Assembly: GCF_900101595.1 (NCBI RefSeq)
Contig: NZ_FMYY01000003.1
Coordinates: 429,889 to 493,888, forward strand
Direction: 5' to 3'
Length of the DNA: 64,000 nucleotides
DNA from: Paenibacillus sp. cl123
GTDB lineage: Bacteria > Bacillota > Bacilli > Paenibacillales > NBRC-103111
In this document: positions 1-10,165 of the stretch, piece after piece
How the letters are laid out: each line of letters opens with the position of its first letter
How positions within the stretch are numbered: the stretch's first letter is position 1
Position numbers and translations under genes: made by a program
Notes under the pieces: generated by a model
Databases searched by the model: none
What the model was told of the DNA's origin: nothing
What the model saw: the letters and a program-made list of their open reading frames with translations, nothing else

Positions 1-83
1 CGGCAATGGCTGCCGCTGCAGCGATCAAAGGCCGCTTTACCGATGTTCGCGACTGGGAATTCAAAGTCAAACAAGAAGCGTAA
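1..83 (+). CDS. leuC: 3-isopropylmalate dehydratase large subunit, C-terminal end (partial)
   Basis: Only the last 26 codons are in the window, read in the frame ending at the TAA at 81-83. The tail, an alanine run followed by GRFTDVRDWEFK, matches the usual C-terminus of LeuC. It lies directly upstream of leuD, the standard leuCD order. LeuC is the aconitase-type Fe-S subunit of isopropylmalate isomerase in leucine synthesis. The 5' end is outside the window. Confidence 0.85.
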   Translation, partial: AMAAAAAIKGRFTDVRDWEFKVKQEA

Positions 84-139
84 ACCGTTTCATATAGCAT
101 TTATTCAACCTATTTTCCCGATGTAAGGAGCAGACCGAC

Positions 140-739
140 ATGGAAGCTTTCAAACAGCATACCGGACTCGTAGCCCCGGTCGACCGCGTGAATGTCGATA
201 CGGATGCGATTATCCCCAAACAATTTCTGAAGCGCATCGAGCGCTCGGGCTTCGGCCAGTTTTTGTTCTACGAATGGCGCTTCAGCCCGCAGGGCGACGT
301 CATTCCCGAATTCAGCCTGAACCAGCCGCGTTACCAAGGAGCTTCCGTACTGATCTCCCGCGCGAATTTCGGCTGCGGGTCTTCCCGTGAGCATGCGCCA
401 TGGGCGATTCAAGACTTCGGCTTCAAAGTGGTGATTGCCCCTTCGTTTGCCGATATTTTCTACAACAACTGCTTCAAGAACGGCATCCTGCCTCTCAAGC
501 TGAGCGAGGAGCAGGTGGAAGATCTGTTCCAGCGCACGGCTGCCCAAGAAGGCTACAAGCTGACCGTCGATCTGGAAAACAACACGATTACCGATGAGCA
601 AGGCTTGCGCATCGACTTCGAGCTTGACGAGCATCGCCGTCAGTTCCTGCTGCTCGGTCTTGACGATATCGGCTTGACTTTGCAGCATGCCGACAAGATC
701 GCCGCTTATGAAGAGGCTCGCGCCGCTCGTCTGGCGTAA
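140..739 (+). CDS. leuD: 3-isopropylmalate dehydratase small subunit
   Basis: The 199-residue protein has the usual LeuD length and the aconitase swivel-domain hallmark [14 protein letters not shown] near residues 75-88. Together with LeuC it isomerises 2-isopropylmalate to 3-isopropylmalate in cytoplasmic leucine synthesis. An AAGGAG-type ribosome site precedes the ATG. It follows leuC by 56 bases, and a terminator lies just downstream, so it is probably the last gene of the leu operon. Confidence 0.96.
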   Translation: MEAFKQHTGLVAPVDRVNVDTDAIIPKQFLKRIERSGFGQFLFYEWRFSPQGDVIPEFSLNQPRYQGASVLISRANFGCGSSREHAPWAIQDFGFKVVIAPSFADIFYNNCFKNGILPLKLSEEQVEDLFQRTAAQEGYKLTVDLENNTITDEQGLRIDFELDEHRRQFLLLGLDDIGLTLQHADKIAAYEEARAARLA

Positions 740-754
740 CTTCTGATTCAAGGC

Positions 755-802
755 AAACCCGCTTTCCGCTTGGAGCTTCATCCGCGGATAAGCGGGTTTT
801 TC
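755..802 (+). terminator. Rho-independent terminator after leuD
   Basis: AAACCCGCTT at 755-764 pairs with AAGCGGGTTT at 790-799 and is followed by a short T run. It closes the leu operon. Confidence 0.75.
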
Positions 803-861
803 GCTTTGATCCCGAAGTTCACATTTTGTTCGGATTCGGCCTATGAGCTGTGATATTTGTT

Positions 862-891
862 TTATGAAAACTACTCGGTCTTGTGTATAAT
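862..891 (+). promoter_or_regulatory. Probable sigma-A promoter for the dehydrogenase-ackA pair
   Basis: A perfect TATAAT lies at 886-891, with a weak TTATGA at 862-867 eighteen bases upstream, between the leuD terminator and the next start codon. The -10 is convincing; the -35 is weak. Confidence 0.45.
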
Positions 892-926
892 ATCACTGGA
901 TGGTGCAGGAAGGGAGAGAGACTACT

Positions 927-1799
927 ATGATATTCACCAAAATCGGTGTCGTTGGAGCGGGGACGATGGGGCAAGGCATCGCCGAAATGTTGGCGGCCAA
1001 AGGCTTGGATGTTCTGCTTGTCGAACGAACTCCCGAACGGTTGGAGCAAGCGTGGGCGCAAATTGAAATCAGCCTGGATAAGCAGCTGGAGAAATGGGCG
1101 ATTACGGTCCCCGAGAAGAAGCTGATCCTATCGAAAATTCAGAAGGTTACGGACTGGAGCCGGCTGGCCGAATGCGAAATGGTCATAGAATCCGTGACCG
1201 AGGATCTGGAACTGAAAAAACAGGTGTTCGCGCGTCTGGACGAGCTTTGTCCTCCGCATGTGCTGCTGGCCAGCAATACGTCAACGCTCAGCTTGACGGA
1301 GATGGCGGCTGAGACGAAGCTGCCCGAGCGGGTGATCGGGCTTCATTTCCTATATCCGGTATCTAAAATTCATTTGGTAGAAATTATACGCGCGGTCAAG
1401 ACCAGCGAAGAAACATTCGAGCGGACCAAGCGTTTTGTAGAGGATACGATTCAGAAACGGGGCATACAGGTGTATGAATCTCCCGGGTTTGTCACGACCC
1501 GGCTGATCTGCATCCTGATCAATGAGGCGATGCATGCGCTCTCCGAACGGGTGGCGTCCGCAGAGGACATAGACAGCGCGATGCGGATCGGTTACGATTT
1601 TCACTATGGTCCGCTGGAGATGGCCGACCGGTTCGGTCTGGATGCCGTGCTGGCGGCGATGGAGCGGATGTTCCGCGAATTCGGCGAGCTGAAATACCGC
1701 CCTTCTTTTCTGCTGAAGCAGATGGTTCGGGCCGGGCATCTGGGGACGAAGACAGGACAAGGCTTTTTTCGCTACGACAAGGATGGTGATCGGATATGA
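927..1799 (+). CDS. 3-hydroxyacyl-CoA (3-hydroxybutyryl-CoA) dehydrogenase family protein
   Basis: The protein has 290 residues from the ATG at 927, which follows a purine-rich site at 908-920; a longer frame from 900 lacks one. It starts with a Rossmann fingerprint GxGxMGxGIA (residues 8-17) and has the catalytic-region motif HFLYPVSKIHLVE, with the family's active His and Glu in place. It ends in the helical domain with GLGTKTGQGFF-like spacing. The family reversibly oxidises 3-hydroxyacyl-CoA with NAD(P). Two usual Asn positions differ: HFxNP is HFLYP and GFVxNR is GFVTTR, so substrate preference may differ. The stop overlaps the ackA start (ATGA), which implies translational coupling. Confidence 0.85.
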   Translation: MIFTKIGVVGAGTMGQGIAEMLAAKGLDVLLVERTPERLEQAWAQIEISLDKQLEKWAITVPEKKLILSKIQKVTDWSRLAECEMVIESVTEDLELKKQVFARLDELCPPHVLLASNTSTLSLTEMAAETKLPERVIGLHFLYPVSKIHLVEIIRAVKTSEETFERTKRFVEDTIQKRGIQVYESPGFVTTRLICILINEAMHALSERVASAEDIDSAMRIGYDFHYGPLEMADRFGLDAVLAAMERMFREFGELKYRPSFLLKQMVRAGHLGTKTGQGFFRYDKDGDRI

Positions 1800-3010
1800 T
1801 CGTACTCGTCATTAATGCCGGCAGCTCTTCGCTGAAGTTCCAGCTGTACAGCATGGAGAATGAATCGGTGCTGGCCAAGGGCAAGGTTGAGCGGATCGGG
1901 ATGGAATCGGCGATCTTGACCTATGAGCCGGAAGGCAAGCAGGATATCCGCGAGGTCCGCGAAATTCTGGAGCATACGACGGCCATACGCCGCGTATTGG
2001 ACATGCTGGTTCACCGGGATTTCGGCGTGCTGGAGTCGGTCCGCGAGATTCAGGCAGTCGGTCACCGGGTCGTGCACGGAGGCGAAGCCTTCTCCAGCTC
2101 GGTGCTGGTCGATGAGCGGGTCAAGCAGGAGATTAAGCGGTTGTTCGATCTGGCTCCCCTGCATAATCCGGCTCACATGCTCGGCATTCAGGCGGTTGAA
2201 GCCAACATGCCCGGTGTCCCGCAAGCGGTCGTGTTCGACACGGCGTTCCATCAGACGATGCCGGCCCCCGCCTACTTATACCCGATTCCGATGGTGCTCT
2301 ATAAGAAGCATCAGATCCGCCGTTACGGCTTTCACGGCACCTCTCATTATTATGTGAGCGAACGCGCGGCAGCCTATCTCGGCCGTCCGATCGACGAGCT
2401 GAAGCTGGTCACCTGCCATATCGGCAACGGAGCGAGCTGCGCTGCAGTGCTGCACGGCAAGTCGGTCGATACGAGCATGGGCATGACGCCGCTTGAAGGG
2501 CTGATGATGGGAACCCGCAGCGGCGACATCGATCCGGCCATCGTACCCTTTGCGATGATCAAGGAAGAGCTGACGCTTTCCGAAGTCAATTCGATGCTGA
2601 ATAAGCATAGCGGCCTGATGGCTATCTCGGGTATCGGCAGCGATATGCGCGAGATCACGCAGGCGATGGAGCAGGGGGACAAAAACGCGACGCTCGCCTT
2701 CGACATGTACGAATACCGGCTGCGTAAATGCATCGGCGCTTACGCCGCGGCCATGAACGGCATCGACGCCATCGTCTTCACCGCGGGCGTCGGCGAGAAC
2801 TCGGCTCCTTTGCGCGCAGCCGTCTGCCGCAATCTGACTTATCTCGGTCTTCGTCTCGACGAGGAAGCGAATGCTCGCCGCTCCTCCGAGGACAGGGCTA
2901 TCACAACGCCTGAATCGCGGGTGCAGGCCCTGGTCATCCCCACCAATGAGGAGCTGGTCATCGCCCGCGATACGTACCAGTTGCTTTTGAATCGCAATTC
3001 TGTAGAATAA
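1796..3010 (+). CDS. ackA: Acetate kinase
   Basis: The 404-residue protein carries the ASKHA-fold acetate kinase motifs in order: VLVINAGSSSLKF at the N-terminus, VGHRVVHGG, GFHGTSH near residue 180, CHIGNGAS, and GTRSGDIDP. The family reversibly transfers phosphate from ATP to acetate, giving acetyl-phosphate. The start overlaps the stop of the upstream dehydrogenase by four bases, so the two are co-translated. The pairing suggests short-chain acyl-CoA overflow metabolism; a related short-chain acyl kinase (propionate) is less likely but cannot be excluded. Confidence 0.93.
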   Translation: MIVLVINAGSSSLKFQLYSMENESVLAKGKVERIGMESAILTYEPEGKQDIREVREILEHTTAIRRVLDMLVHRDFGVLESVREIQAVGHRVVHGGEAFSSSVLVDERVKQEIKRLFDLAPLHNPAHMLGIQAVEANMPGVPQAVVFDTAFHQTMPAPAYLYPIPMVLYKKHQIRRYGFHGTSHYYVSERAAAYLGRPIDELKLVTCHIGNGASCAAVLHGKSVDTSMGMTPLEGLMMGTRSGDIDPAIVPFAMIKEELTLSEVNSMLNKHSGLMAISGIGSDMREITQAMEQGDKNATLAFDMYEYRLRKCIGAYAAAMNGIDAIVFTAGVGENSAPLRAAVCRNLTYLGLRLDEEANARRSSEDRAITTPESRVQALVIPTNEELVIARDTYQLLLNRNSVE

Positions 3011-3015
3011 TAAGT

Positions 3016-3050
3016 GAACGCCGGTCGAACATCCGTTCGTCGGCGTTCCT
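3016..3050 (+). terminator. Hairpin after ackA, weak terminator
   Basis: GAACGCCG at 3016-3023 pairs with CGGCGTTC at 3041-3048. Only a poor T tract follows, so termination may be partial. Confidence 0.4.
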
Positions 3051-3089
3051 TCAGTCCATATACAAATCAAGCTGGGAGGTAAGCTGACA

Positions 3090-4388
3090 ATGAGCCGTAA
3101 TTTGGTAATGATCCGTGAGGCGCAGCGGCATGTGGACGAGTCCGTTACGATCGGATGCTGGCTGCACAATATGCGCTCCAGCGGGAAAATCCGATTTCTG
3201 CAGCTGCGGGATGGCTCGGGATATATCCAGGGCGTTGTCGTGAAGAGCGAGGTGGCCGAGCAGGTTTGGGAGGATGCGGGGAAGCTTACGCAGGAGAGCT
3301 CGCTGTACGTAACCGGCGTCATCCGCGAGGATACGCGGAGCAAGGGCGGCTACGAGCTGAGCGTGACAGCTATTGAGCTGATCCAGGTCGCAACCGATTA
3401 TCCGATCACGCCGAAGGAGCATGGCGTCGATTATTTGATGGATCACCGACATTTGTGGATTCGGACGCCGCGGCAGCGGGCGATTCTTGTCGTGCGGGCG
3501 CAAATTATACGGGCGGTGCAGCAATTCTTCGACGAGCGAGGGTTCCATCTGGTCGATCCGCCGATCTTGACCCCCTCCTCCTGCGAAGGGACGACCAATC
3601 TGTTCCATACGAAATATTTCGACGAGGACGCCTTCCTGACGCAAAGCGGGCAGCTCTATATGGAAGCGGCCGCGATGGCGCTCGGGCGCGTGTATTCCTT
3701 CGGCCCTACCTTCCGGGCGGAGAAATCGAAAACCCGCCGGCATCTGATCGAGTTCTGGATGATCGAGCCGGAGATGGCCTTTGTCACCCATGAGCAAAGC
3801 CTGGAGATTCAGGAGCAATTCGTCTCGCATGTGGTGCAGTCTGTCATCGCCCATTGCCGCAAGGAACTGGAGACGCTGGAGCGGGATATAACCAAGCTGG
3901 AGCGGATTCAGGCTCCGTTCCCGCGTATAACGTATGATGAGGCCGTGCAGTTCCTGAAGGATAACGGTCATGCGTTTGAATGGGGCGAGGACTTCGGCGC
4001 TCCGCATGAAACGGCCATCGCCCAGAGCTATGACAAGCCGGTTTTCATCACGCATTATCCGACTGAGATCAAGGCGTTCTACATGAAGCCGGACCCGAAT
4101 CGTCCTGAAGTCGTGTTGTGCGCGGATATGATCGCTCCGGAAGGCTACGGCGAAATAATCGGGGGAAGTCAGCGCATCGACGATCCTGAGCTGATGGAGG
4201 AAAGATTCCGGCAGCATGAGCTGTCCAAGGAAGCCTATCAATGGTATTTGGACCTGCGGCAATACGGCTCCGTGCCTCACTCGGGCTTTGGCCTTGGTTT
4301 GGAGAGAACGGTAGCCTGGATATGCGGACTTGATCATGTGCGCGAGACGATTCCTTTCCCGCGGCTTCTGTATCGCTTGTACCCCTAA
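3090..4388 (+). CDS. asnS: Asparaginyl-tRNA synthetase
   Basis: The 432-residue class IIb aminoacyl-tRNA synthetase has an N-terminal OB-fold anticodon-binding domain (about 15-110). Motif 2 is [21 protein letters not shown] near residues 210-230, and motif 3 [16 protein letters not shown] lies near the C-terminus. The [11 protein letters not shown] form is typical of AsnRS rather than AspRS. It charges tRNA-Asn with asparagine. In Bacillales asnS is commonly followed by dnaD, as here. A GGGAGGT site precedes the ATG. Confidence 0.94.
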   Translation: MSRNLVMIREAQRHVDESVTIGCWLHNMRSSGKIRFLQLRDGSGYIQGVVVKSEVAEQVWEDAGKLTQESSLYVTGVIREDTRSKGGYELSVTAIELIQVATDYPITPKEHGVDYLMDHRHLWIRTPRQRAILVVRAQIIRAVQQFFDERGFHLVDPPILTPSSCEGTTNLFHTKYFDEDAFLTQSGQLYMEAAAMALGRVYSFGPTFRAEKSKTRRHLIEFWMIEPEMAFVTHEQSLEIQEQFVSHVVQSVIAHCRKELETLERDITKLERIQAPFPRITYDEAVQFLKDNGHAFEWGEDFGAPHETAIAQSYDKPVFITHYPTEIKAFYMKPDPNRPEVVLCADMIAPEGYGEIIGGSQRIDDPELMEERFRQHELSKEAYQWYLDLRQYGSVPHSGFGLGLERTVAWICGLDHVRETIPFPRLLYRLYP

Positions 4389-4465
4389 ACCTTGCGCTGG
4401 CTGATAGGCGCATCATGCATGTTATCGCGCGCGAGGGCGAAAGTATACAGGAAGGGGACGGGAGC

Positions 4466-5143
4466 TTGAAAAAGAATGAACGCGAGCGGGACGAGCTGTC
4501 GGCGATGCTGCTCGGCGGCTTATCCGACGGACAAGCCGAGATTCCATATTGGCTGCTCCGGTATTATCCGCGGCTGCGGCTGTCGGAGCCGGAGGTCATG
4601 CTCATCATCCATGTGATGGCCTTCAAGCAGAAGGAGCGGAAGGAGTTTCCGACGCTGGAGGAGCTGCAGGAGCGGATGACGCTTCCGCTGGACAAGGTTA
4701 TCGCCATCGTCCAGAGGCTTCTGGCCGATGGCCTGCTGCTGATCGACGAGACGCGGGATTCGTCGACCGGCGTTCACAGCGAAGCCTATAACTGGACGCC
4801 GCTGCTGGAACGGCTGGCCGCTGTCCGTGCCGAGGAGTGGCTGGAGGAGCGGGCGAGCAAGCGGCTGGCCGCCGCTTCGCGCGGCGAGCGGAAGGATATA
4901 TTTTCGATCTTCGAGCGTGAATTCGGCCGTCCGCTCACTCCGATGGAGCTGGAATCGATCGCCGGCTGGCTGGATAAGGACGGTTATCCCGAGGCGCTGA
5001 TTTTGGCCGGACTGAAGGAAGCGGTATTTGCCGGCAAGGTGCATTTCCGCTACATCGAGCGCATCCTGCTGGAGTGGCAGCGCCACCGGATCACGACGGT
5101 TGAGCAGGCGAAGGAGCATTCCCAGAAATTCAGAAGCAGGTAG
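4466..5143 (+). CDS. dnaD: DNA replication initiation protein DnaD
   Basis: The protein has an N-terminal winged-helix DnaD domain and a C-terminal DnaD/DnaB-like domain ending in YIERILLEW followed by TTVEQAK, the conserved YxxxIxxxW signature. DnaD helps load the replicative helicase with DnaB and DnaI at origins and restart sites. I chose the TTG at 4466 (225 residues, LKKNERE start) because GGAAGGGG at 4450-4457 is well spaced; the ATG at 4415 has no such site. It follows asnS as in other Bacillales. Confidence 0.88.
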   Translation: MKKNERERDELSAMLLGGLSDGQAEIPYWLLRYYPRLRLSEPEVMLIIHVMAFKQKERKEFPTLEELQERMTLPLDKVIAIVQRLLADGLLLIDETRDSSTGVHSEAYNWTPLLERLAAVRAEEWLEERASKRLAAASRGERKDIFSIFEREFGRPLTPMELESIAGWLDKDGYPEALILAGLKEAVFAGKVHFRYIERILLEWQRHRITTVEQAKEHSQKFRSR

Positions 5144-5150
5144 CAGAAGC

Positions 5151-5187
5151 GCAGGCATTCGTTCTTCGGGATGGATGCCTGTTTGCC
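5151..5187 (+). terminator. Hairpin after dnaD, possible terminator
   Basis: CAGGCAT at 5152-5158 pairs with ATGCCTG at 5175-5181, followed by only three T residues. It lies between dnaD and the exporter promoter. Confidence 0.4.
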
Positions 5188-5234
5188 GTGCTGCTCGCCG
5201 GACTGGAAGCCATTATTAATTTTTCCAATACAGG

Positions 5235-5261
5235 TGTAACCTTTTGGCCGGCTTTATCGTC
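5235..5261 (+). promoter_or_regulatory. ECF-sigma-type promoter for the ABC exporter operon
   Basis: TGTAAC at 5235-5240 is followed by CTTTT, then 17 bases in total, then CGTCTAA from 5258. The AAC -35 and CGTC -10 at this spacing are the known signature of extracytoplasmic-function sigma promoters in Bacilli. It lies 56 bases upstream of the first exporter gene, and no good sigma-A promoter is visible there. The sigma factor is not in the window. Confidence 0.55.
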
Positions 5262-5316
5262 TAACAGAGTGTGTCTACATAGCGCAATATGTCGAATGAA
5301 GTGAAGGAGGGTGGGC

Positions 5317-6156
<840 letters not shown>

Positions 6157-7212
6157 AAAAGCGGCCAGGCCGGCGGCGTTCGTCTGCCTGTCGCTGTCGC
6201 TGGCCGTCGCGTCCGGCTGCTCGGTGCTGCCCAAGGAAGAAGAGGAAGAAGCGATCCCCGTGATCCAGGCTCCGAAGCTGTCCAAGAAGCCGGAGTACAC
6301 CGTGAAGACGGGAACGCTCGAATCGACGGCCAGGGGGTCGGGGAAGATGATGTCGACGGTGGAAGAAGACTTGTACTTCACCGACGAAACAAGCCGCAGA
6401 ATCAAGCAAATTGCGGTGAAAACCGGCGACCGCGTGGAGCAGGGACAGCTGATCGCCGAGCTGGATGTCACCGAGCTGGAGAGCGAGCTCAAGCAGAAGC
6501 GGCTGCAGACGCGCAAGGATGAGCTGGCCATGATCGAGACGCTGCGCAATGCCGACGGCAAAAGCGCCGAGGAGATCGAGCAGGCCAAGATCACCTTCGA
6601 GCTGGAGCGCGAGAAGCTGAACAAGATGGAAAGCACGATCGCCAAGGCGAAGCTGACCGCGCCTTTCTCGGGGACCATCGTCTCCTTATATATGAAGAAA
6701 GGCGATTCGGTCAAGGCTTACGACGCGATCGCGACGATCGCGGATCTGTCGCAGCTGACGGTAGCCGCGACGCTGAGCGCCGACGATCTGAAGAAGGTGG
6801 CCGTCGGGATGGAGGTGGTCGTCGATATCAACGCTCTCGGCCAGCATAAGGGAACCGTTCAGCAGATGCCGAGCCCTAAGTCGGAGGATTCGGGCAGCGG
6901 CGGCGGATTCCCCGGAGAAGGGCAGAGGCAGCCTGACTCCATCGACAAGTATATGATCGTCAAGCTGGAGTCGCTCCCCGAAGGCATCGACCGCGGCAGA
7001 CCGCTTAGCGTAACTGTCATTACGAACCGGAAGGAGAACGCCGTGCTGATCCCGCTCGCCGCTCTGCGTTCGTACTCCGGGCGCAATTACGTGCAGGTGG
7101 TGGAAGCGGACGGAAGCAAGCGTGAAGTGGACGTGGAGCTCGGCCAGCAAACCTCAACCGAAGTTGAGATCGTGAAGGGTCTGACGCCCGGACAGAAAGT
7201 AGTGGGACGCTA

Positions 7213-10158
7213 ATGCCTATGCTTCGTTTTCTATTCCGCAAAATGTGGAATACCCGATGGCTGACGCTCAGCACGCTCGTCGGCTTGATCATGGCAGTCG
7301 CTTTCACCACGAGCATCCCGATGTACTCGGACGGCGCGCTCAAGCGGGTCGTCGGCAAGACGCTGGAGGAGAAAAGCGACGGGCTGCCGGCCGGCTCCGT
7401 CATGATCCGCTATCAGGCCAGCGGCAGCGACCGGGCGGATCTGAACGATCTGAAGGCGGTTGACGCCTATATACAGACCGAGCTGCCTAAGGAGATTACA
7501 TTTCCTCATGAGGCCTATGTTCGCACCTATTCCATACGCGGCTCGCAGATTTCTCCCGTGGACCCGACCAAGGTGGATGCCGCCAAGCGGCGTCAGCTGA
7601 CGCTTATGGCCCAGTCTGGGCTAAAGGAGCGTGTGGAGCTGACGCAAGGCTCCTGGTTCTCGGAGCAGCCCCAAGACGGGACGATTGAGGTCGTCATGTT
7701 CGAGGAGGGGCTGTACCGGGGGGATATGCGGATCGGCGATACGTTTAATTATCCGATCTCAGGCGGACTTGGCATCGCGCCGATCAAGATCAAGATCGTC
7801 GGAGCCTACAAGCCGCTCGATGACAGCAATCCTTACTGGTACCAGGGCCTCGAAGGACTGCTTACCTCGGCTTTCATGAGCGAAGCCGGATTTCAAGACT
7901 ACCTGTTGACGAACAAAAAAATTCCGCTCAACCTGGGCAATTGGTATTATGCGTTCGATCTGCGCGAGATTCAGACGAGTCAGCTCTCCGGCCTGGAGAA
8001 AAAGCTGGACCGGCTCGGGATGACCTTATTCCAGCTGCTTAAAAACACGCGCGTGGATATTTCCTTTATCCCGCTGCTGCAGGAATTCAAGGTACAGAGC
8101 GTGCAGCTGCAGATCATGCTGTTCACGCTGGCCGCTCCGATGATCGCGATGGTGTTTTACTACATCGTGATGAATGCCAGGCAGTCGCTGGACCGGCAGC
8201 GCACCGTCATCGCCGTCATTCGAAGCCGCGGCGGCAGCACGGGGCAGATCATCTGGATTTATCTGCTCGAGGGGCTGCTGCTGGGCGGCGCAGCGCTGGT
8301 GCTTGGACCGATGCTCGGCTGGTTTATGGCCAAAAGCATCGGCTCGTCCAGCGGATTTCTGACCTTCGTGGACCGCAAAGCCGTGCCTGTCGGGGTGTCG
8401 ACGGAAGCGATGCTTTACGGAGCGGCGGCTGTCGTGATCGCCATTCTGGCGAGCGTCATCCCGGCTATCGTCTTCGCGCGGGCTTCCATCGTCAGCTACA
8501 AGCAGAAGCTGGCCAGATCGGACCGCAAGCCGTTCTGGCAGAAGTGGTTCCTGGATGTGGCGCTGCTCGGGCTGGTCGGATACGGCTACTACTTGTTCGG
8601 ACAGCGCCAGGATTTATTCAGCCAGACGGGCATGACGACGGATCAGCTGCAGGTGCATCCGCTGCTGTTCTTCATCCCGGCGTTGTCGATTATCGCTCTA
8701 GGCCTGTTTTTCCTTCGGCTGTTTCCATGGCTGCTGCGCATCGGCAACTGGCTCGGCAAGCGTATGCTGCCGGTGCCGGTATACTTGACGCTGACCCAGC
8801 TCAGCCGTTCGTCAACCGCCTATTATCCGCTGATGATTTTGCTGATTCTGACGCTTGGTCTCGGGATTTATAACGCATCGGCCGCCCGGACGATCGATCT
8901 CAATTCGACGGAACGGACGCTGTATGCTTATGGAACGGACGTTATTATGCGCGCCGACTGGGTTGCCGTGTCCGATGAGCTGCCTCAGAACAACTCCTCG
9001 CAGGGCGGCGGTCAAGGCCAGGGCCAAGGCGGCCAAGGTCAGGGAGGCCAGGGTCAAGGCGGCCAAGGGCAAGGAGGCCAGGGTCAAGGCGGCCAAGGAG
9101 GAGGTCAAAACCCCGGAGGCGGAGGGCAGCCGGGAGGAGGCAATCAGCCTCCGCCGAAGCTGCGGTATATCGAACCGCCGTTCGAGCTGTTCCGCGAGCT
9201 TGAAGGCGTCGAGCATGCAGCCAGGGTAATGACCCTGAAGAGCAATGCCGTCGTTTCGGGCAAGTCGATCGGCCAGGGAATGCTGATGGGGATCGACAAC
9301 ATCGATTTTGCCGAAGTCGGCTGGTTCCGGAAGGATTTGCTCAAGGTTCATCAGAATAACTACTTGAATGTGCTCGGACAATTGGAGCAGGCTGTCATTA
9401 TTCCGACGAAGCTCGCTGAGAAGCATAACATCAAGGCGGGCGACCTGATGAATATTACGGTATCCGGCCAGCCGGTCGAATTCGTAGTCGTCGCGACCGT
9501 GCCGTACTGGCCGAGCCAGTATCCGGATGAGATACCGTTTTTCATCGCGAATCTGGAATACATCTACGATCAAGCGCCGATAACGCCTTATGATGTTTGG
9601 CTGAAAATGAAGGACGGAGCCAAGGTCGCGCCTATGCTGGAAGCCTTGCGCGCGAAAAACGTCGATATCGCCACCGTGAAGGATGTGCGCAACGAACTGA
9701 TCATACAGAAAAAGCATCCTGCCCGTGGCGGCGTGTTCGGCATCCTGAGCCTTGGCTTTCTGGTCTCGGCCTTCGTATCGTTGATCGGTTATGTGCTGTA
9801 CTGGTTTTTCAATCTGTCGAGCCGGGTCGTCCAGTTCGGCGTGCTGCGCGCGATGGGCTTATCGCGCCGCCAGTTGACCGGAATGCTGCTGCTGGAGCAA
9901 ATATTTACGGCAGGGCTGGCGATTGCGCTCGGCTTTGGGATCGGCAAGCTCACGAGCTATCTCTTCCTGCCTTTCCTGCAGACGGCGGAAAATGTGAAGA
10001 CCCAGGTGCCGCCATTCCGCGTGATCTTCGACTCTCGGGATACGAGCCAGCTGTATATCGTCGTCGCCGTGATGATGCTGACCGGCGCAAGCCTGCTGTT
10101 CTTGCACATCCGGCGCCTGCGTGTGCATCAGGCCGTGAAGCTCGGAGAGGAGAAGTGA
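7213..10158 (+). CDS. Large FtsX/MacB-like ABC permease with Gly/Gln-rich linker
   Basis: The protein has 981 residues. An N-terminal membrane anchor (about 14-35) and an extracytoplasmic domain are followed by FtsX-like membrane bundles at about 300-430 and 860-970, with further membrane segments near 450-560. A second extracytoplasmic domain lies at about 640-850. A Gly/Gln/Pro-rich linker spans about 599-650. The duplicated arrangement is that of long FtsX-type permeases that extrude lipids, peptides or antibiotics or act mechanically on envelope partners. The start overlaps the adaptor stop (TAATG). Two ABC ATPase genes flank it, so each half may use its own ATPase, or they form a heterodimer. 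The substrate cannot be told. Confidence 0.85.
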   Translation: MPMLRFLFRKMWNTRWLTLSTLVGLIMAVAFTTSIPMYSDGALKRVVGKTLEEKSDGLPAGSVMIRYQASGSDRADLNDLKAVDAYIQTELPKEITFPHEAYVRTYSIRGSQISPVDPTKVDAAKRRQLTLMAQSGLKERVELTQGSWFSEQPQDGTIEVVMFEEGLYRGDMRIGDTFNYPISGGLGIAPIKIKIVGAYKPLDDSNPYWYQGLEGLLTSAFMSEAGFQDYLLTNKKIPLNLGNWYYAFDLREIQTSQLSGLEKKLDRLGMTLFQLLKNTRVDISFIPLLQEFKVQSVQLQIMLFTLAAPMIAMVFYYIVMNARQSLDRQRTVIAVIRSRGGSTGQIIWIYLLEGLLLGGAALVLGPMLGWFMAKSIGSSSGFLTFVDRKAVPVGVSTEAMLYGAAAVVIAILASVIPAIVFARASIVSYKQKLARSDRKPFWQKWFLDVALLGLVGYGYYLFGQRQDLFSQTGMTTDQLQVHPLLFFIPALSIIALGLFFLRLFPWLLRIGNWLGKRMLPVPVYLTLTQLSRSSTAYYPLMILLILTLGLGIYNASAARTIDLNSTERTLYAYGTDVIMRADWVAVSDELPQNNSSQGGGQGQGQGGQGQGGQGQGGQGQGGQGQGGQGGGQNPGGGGQPGGGNQPPPKLRYIEPPFELFRELEGVEHAARVMTLKSNAVVSGKSIGQGMLMGIDNIDFAEVGWFRKDLLKVHQNNYLNVLGQLEQAVIIPTKLAEKHNIKAGDLMNITVSGQPVEFVVVATVPYWPSQYPDEIPFFIANLEYIYDQAPITPYDVWLKMKDGAKVAPMLEALRAKNVDIATVKDVRNELIIQKKHPARGGVFGILSLGFLVSAFVSLIGYVLYWFFNLSSRVVQFGVLRAMGLSRRQLTGMLLLEQIFTAGLAIALGFGIGKLTSYLFLPFLQTAENVKTQVPPFRVIFDSRDTSQLYIVVAVMMLTGASLLFLHIRRLRVHQAVKLGEEK
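9001..9130 (+). repeat. In-frame tandem repeat encoding a GGQGQ linker
   Basis: Degenerate 15-base units of the type GGCCAAGGTCAGGGA code for GGQGQ-like repeats within the permease gene, ending in a Gly/Pro stretch. They encode a flexible linker before the second extracytoplasmic domain. Tandem in-frame units of this kind can change copy number between strains. Confidence 0.85.
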
Positions 10159-10165
10159 TGCTGCA

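Noticed and set aside
110-781. Long minus-strand frame over leuD
   Set aside because: It covers a clear leuD gene on the other strand and is a GC-biased shadow with no family pattern.
2276-3343. 355-codon minus-strand frame over ackA and asnS
   Set aside because: It spans two certain plus-strand genes and has a composition of antisense codons, with no ribosome site.
3051-4337. 428-codon minus-strand frame over asnS
   Set aside because: Shadow of asnS, which has all class II synthetase motifs.
9001-9130. CRISPR-like or VNTR-only element
   Set aside because: Repeats are in frame, very short and code for a linker in a clear permease; there are no spacers.
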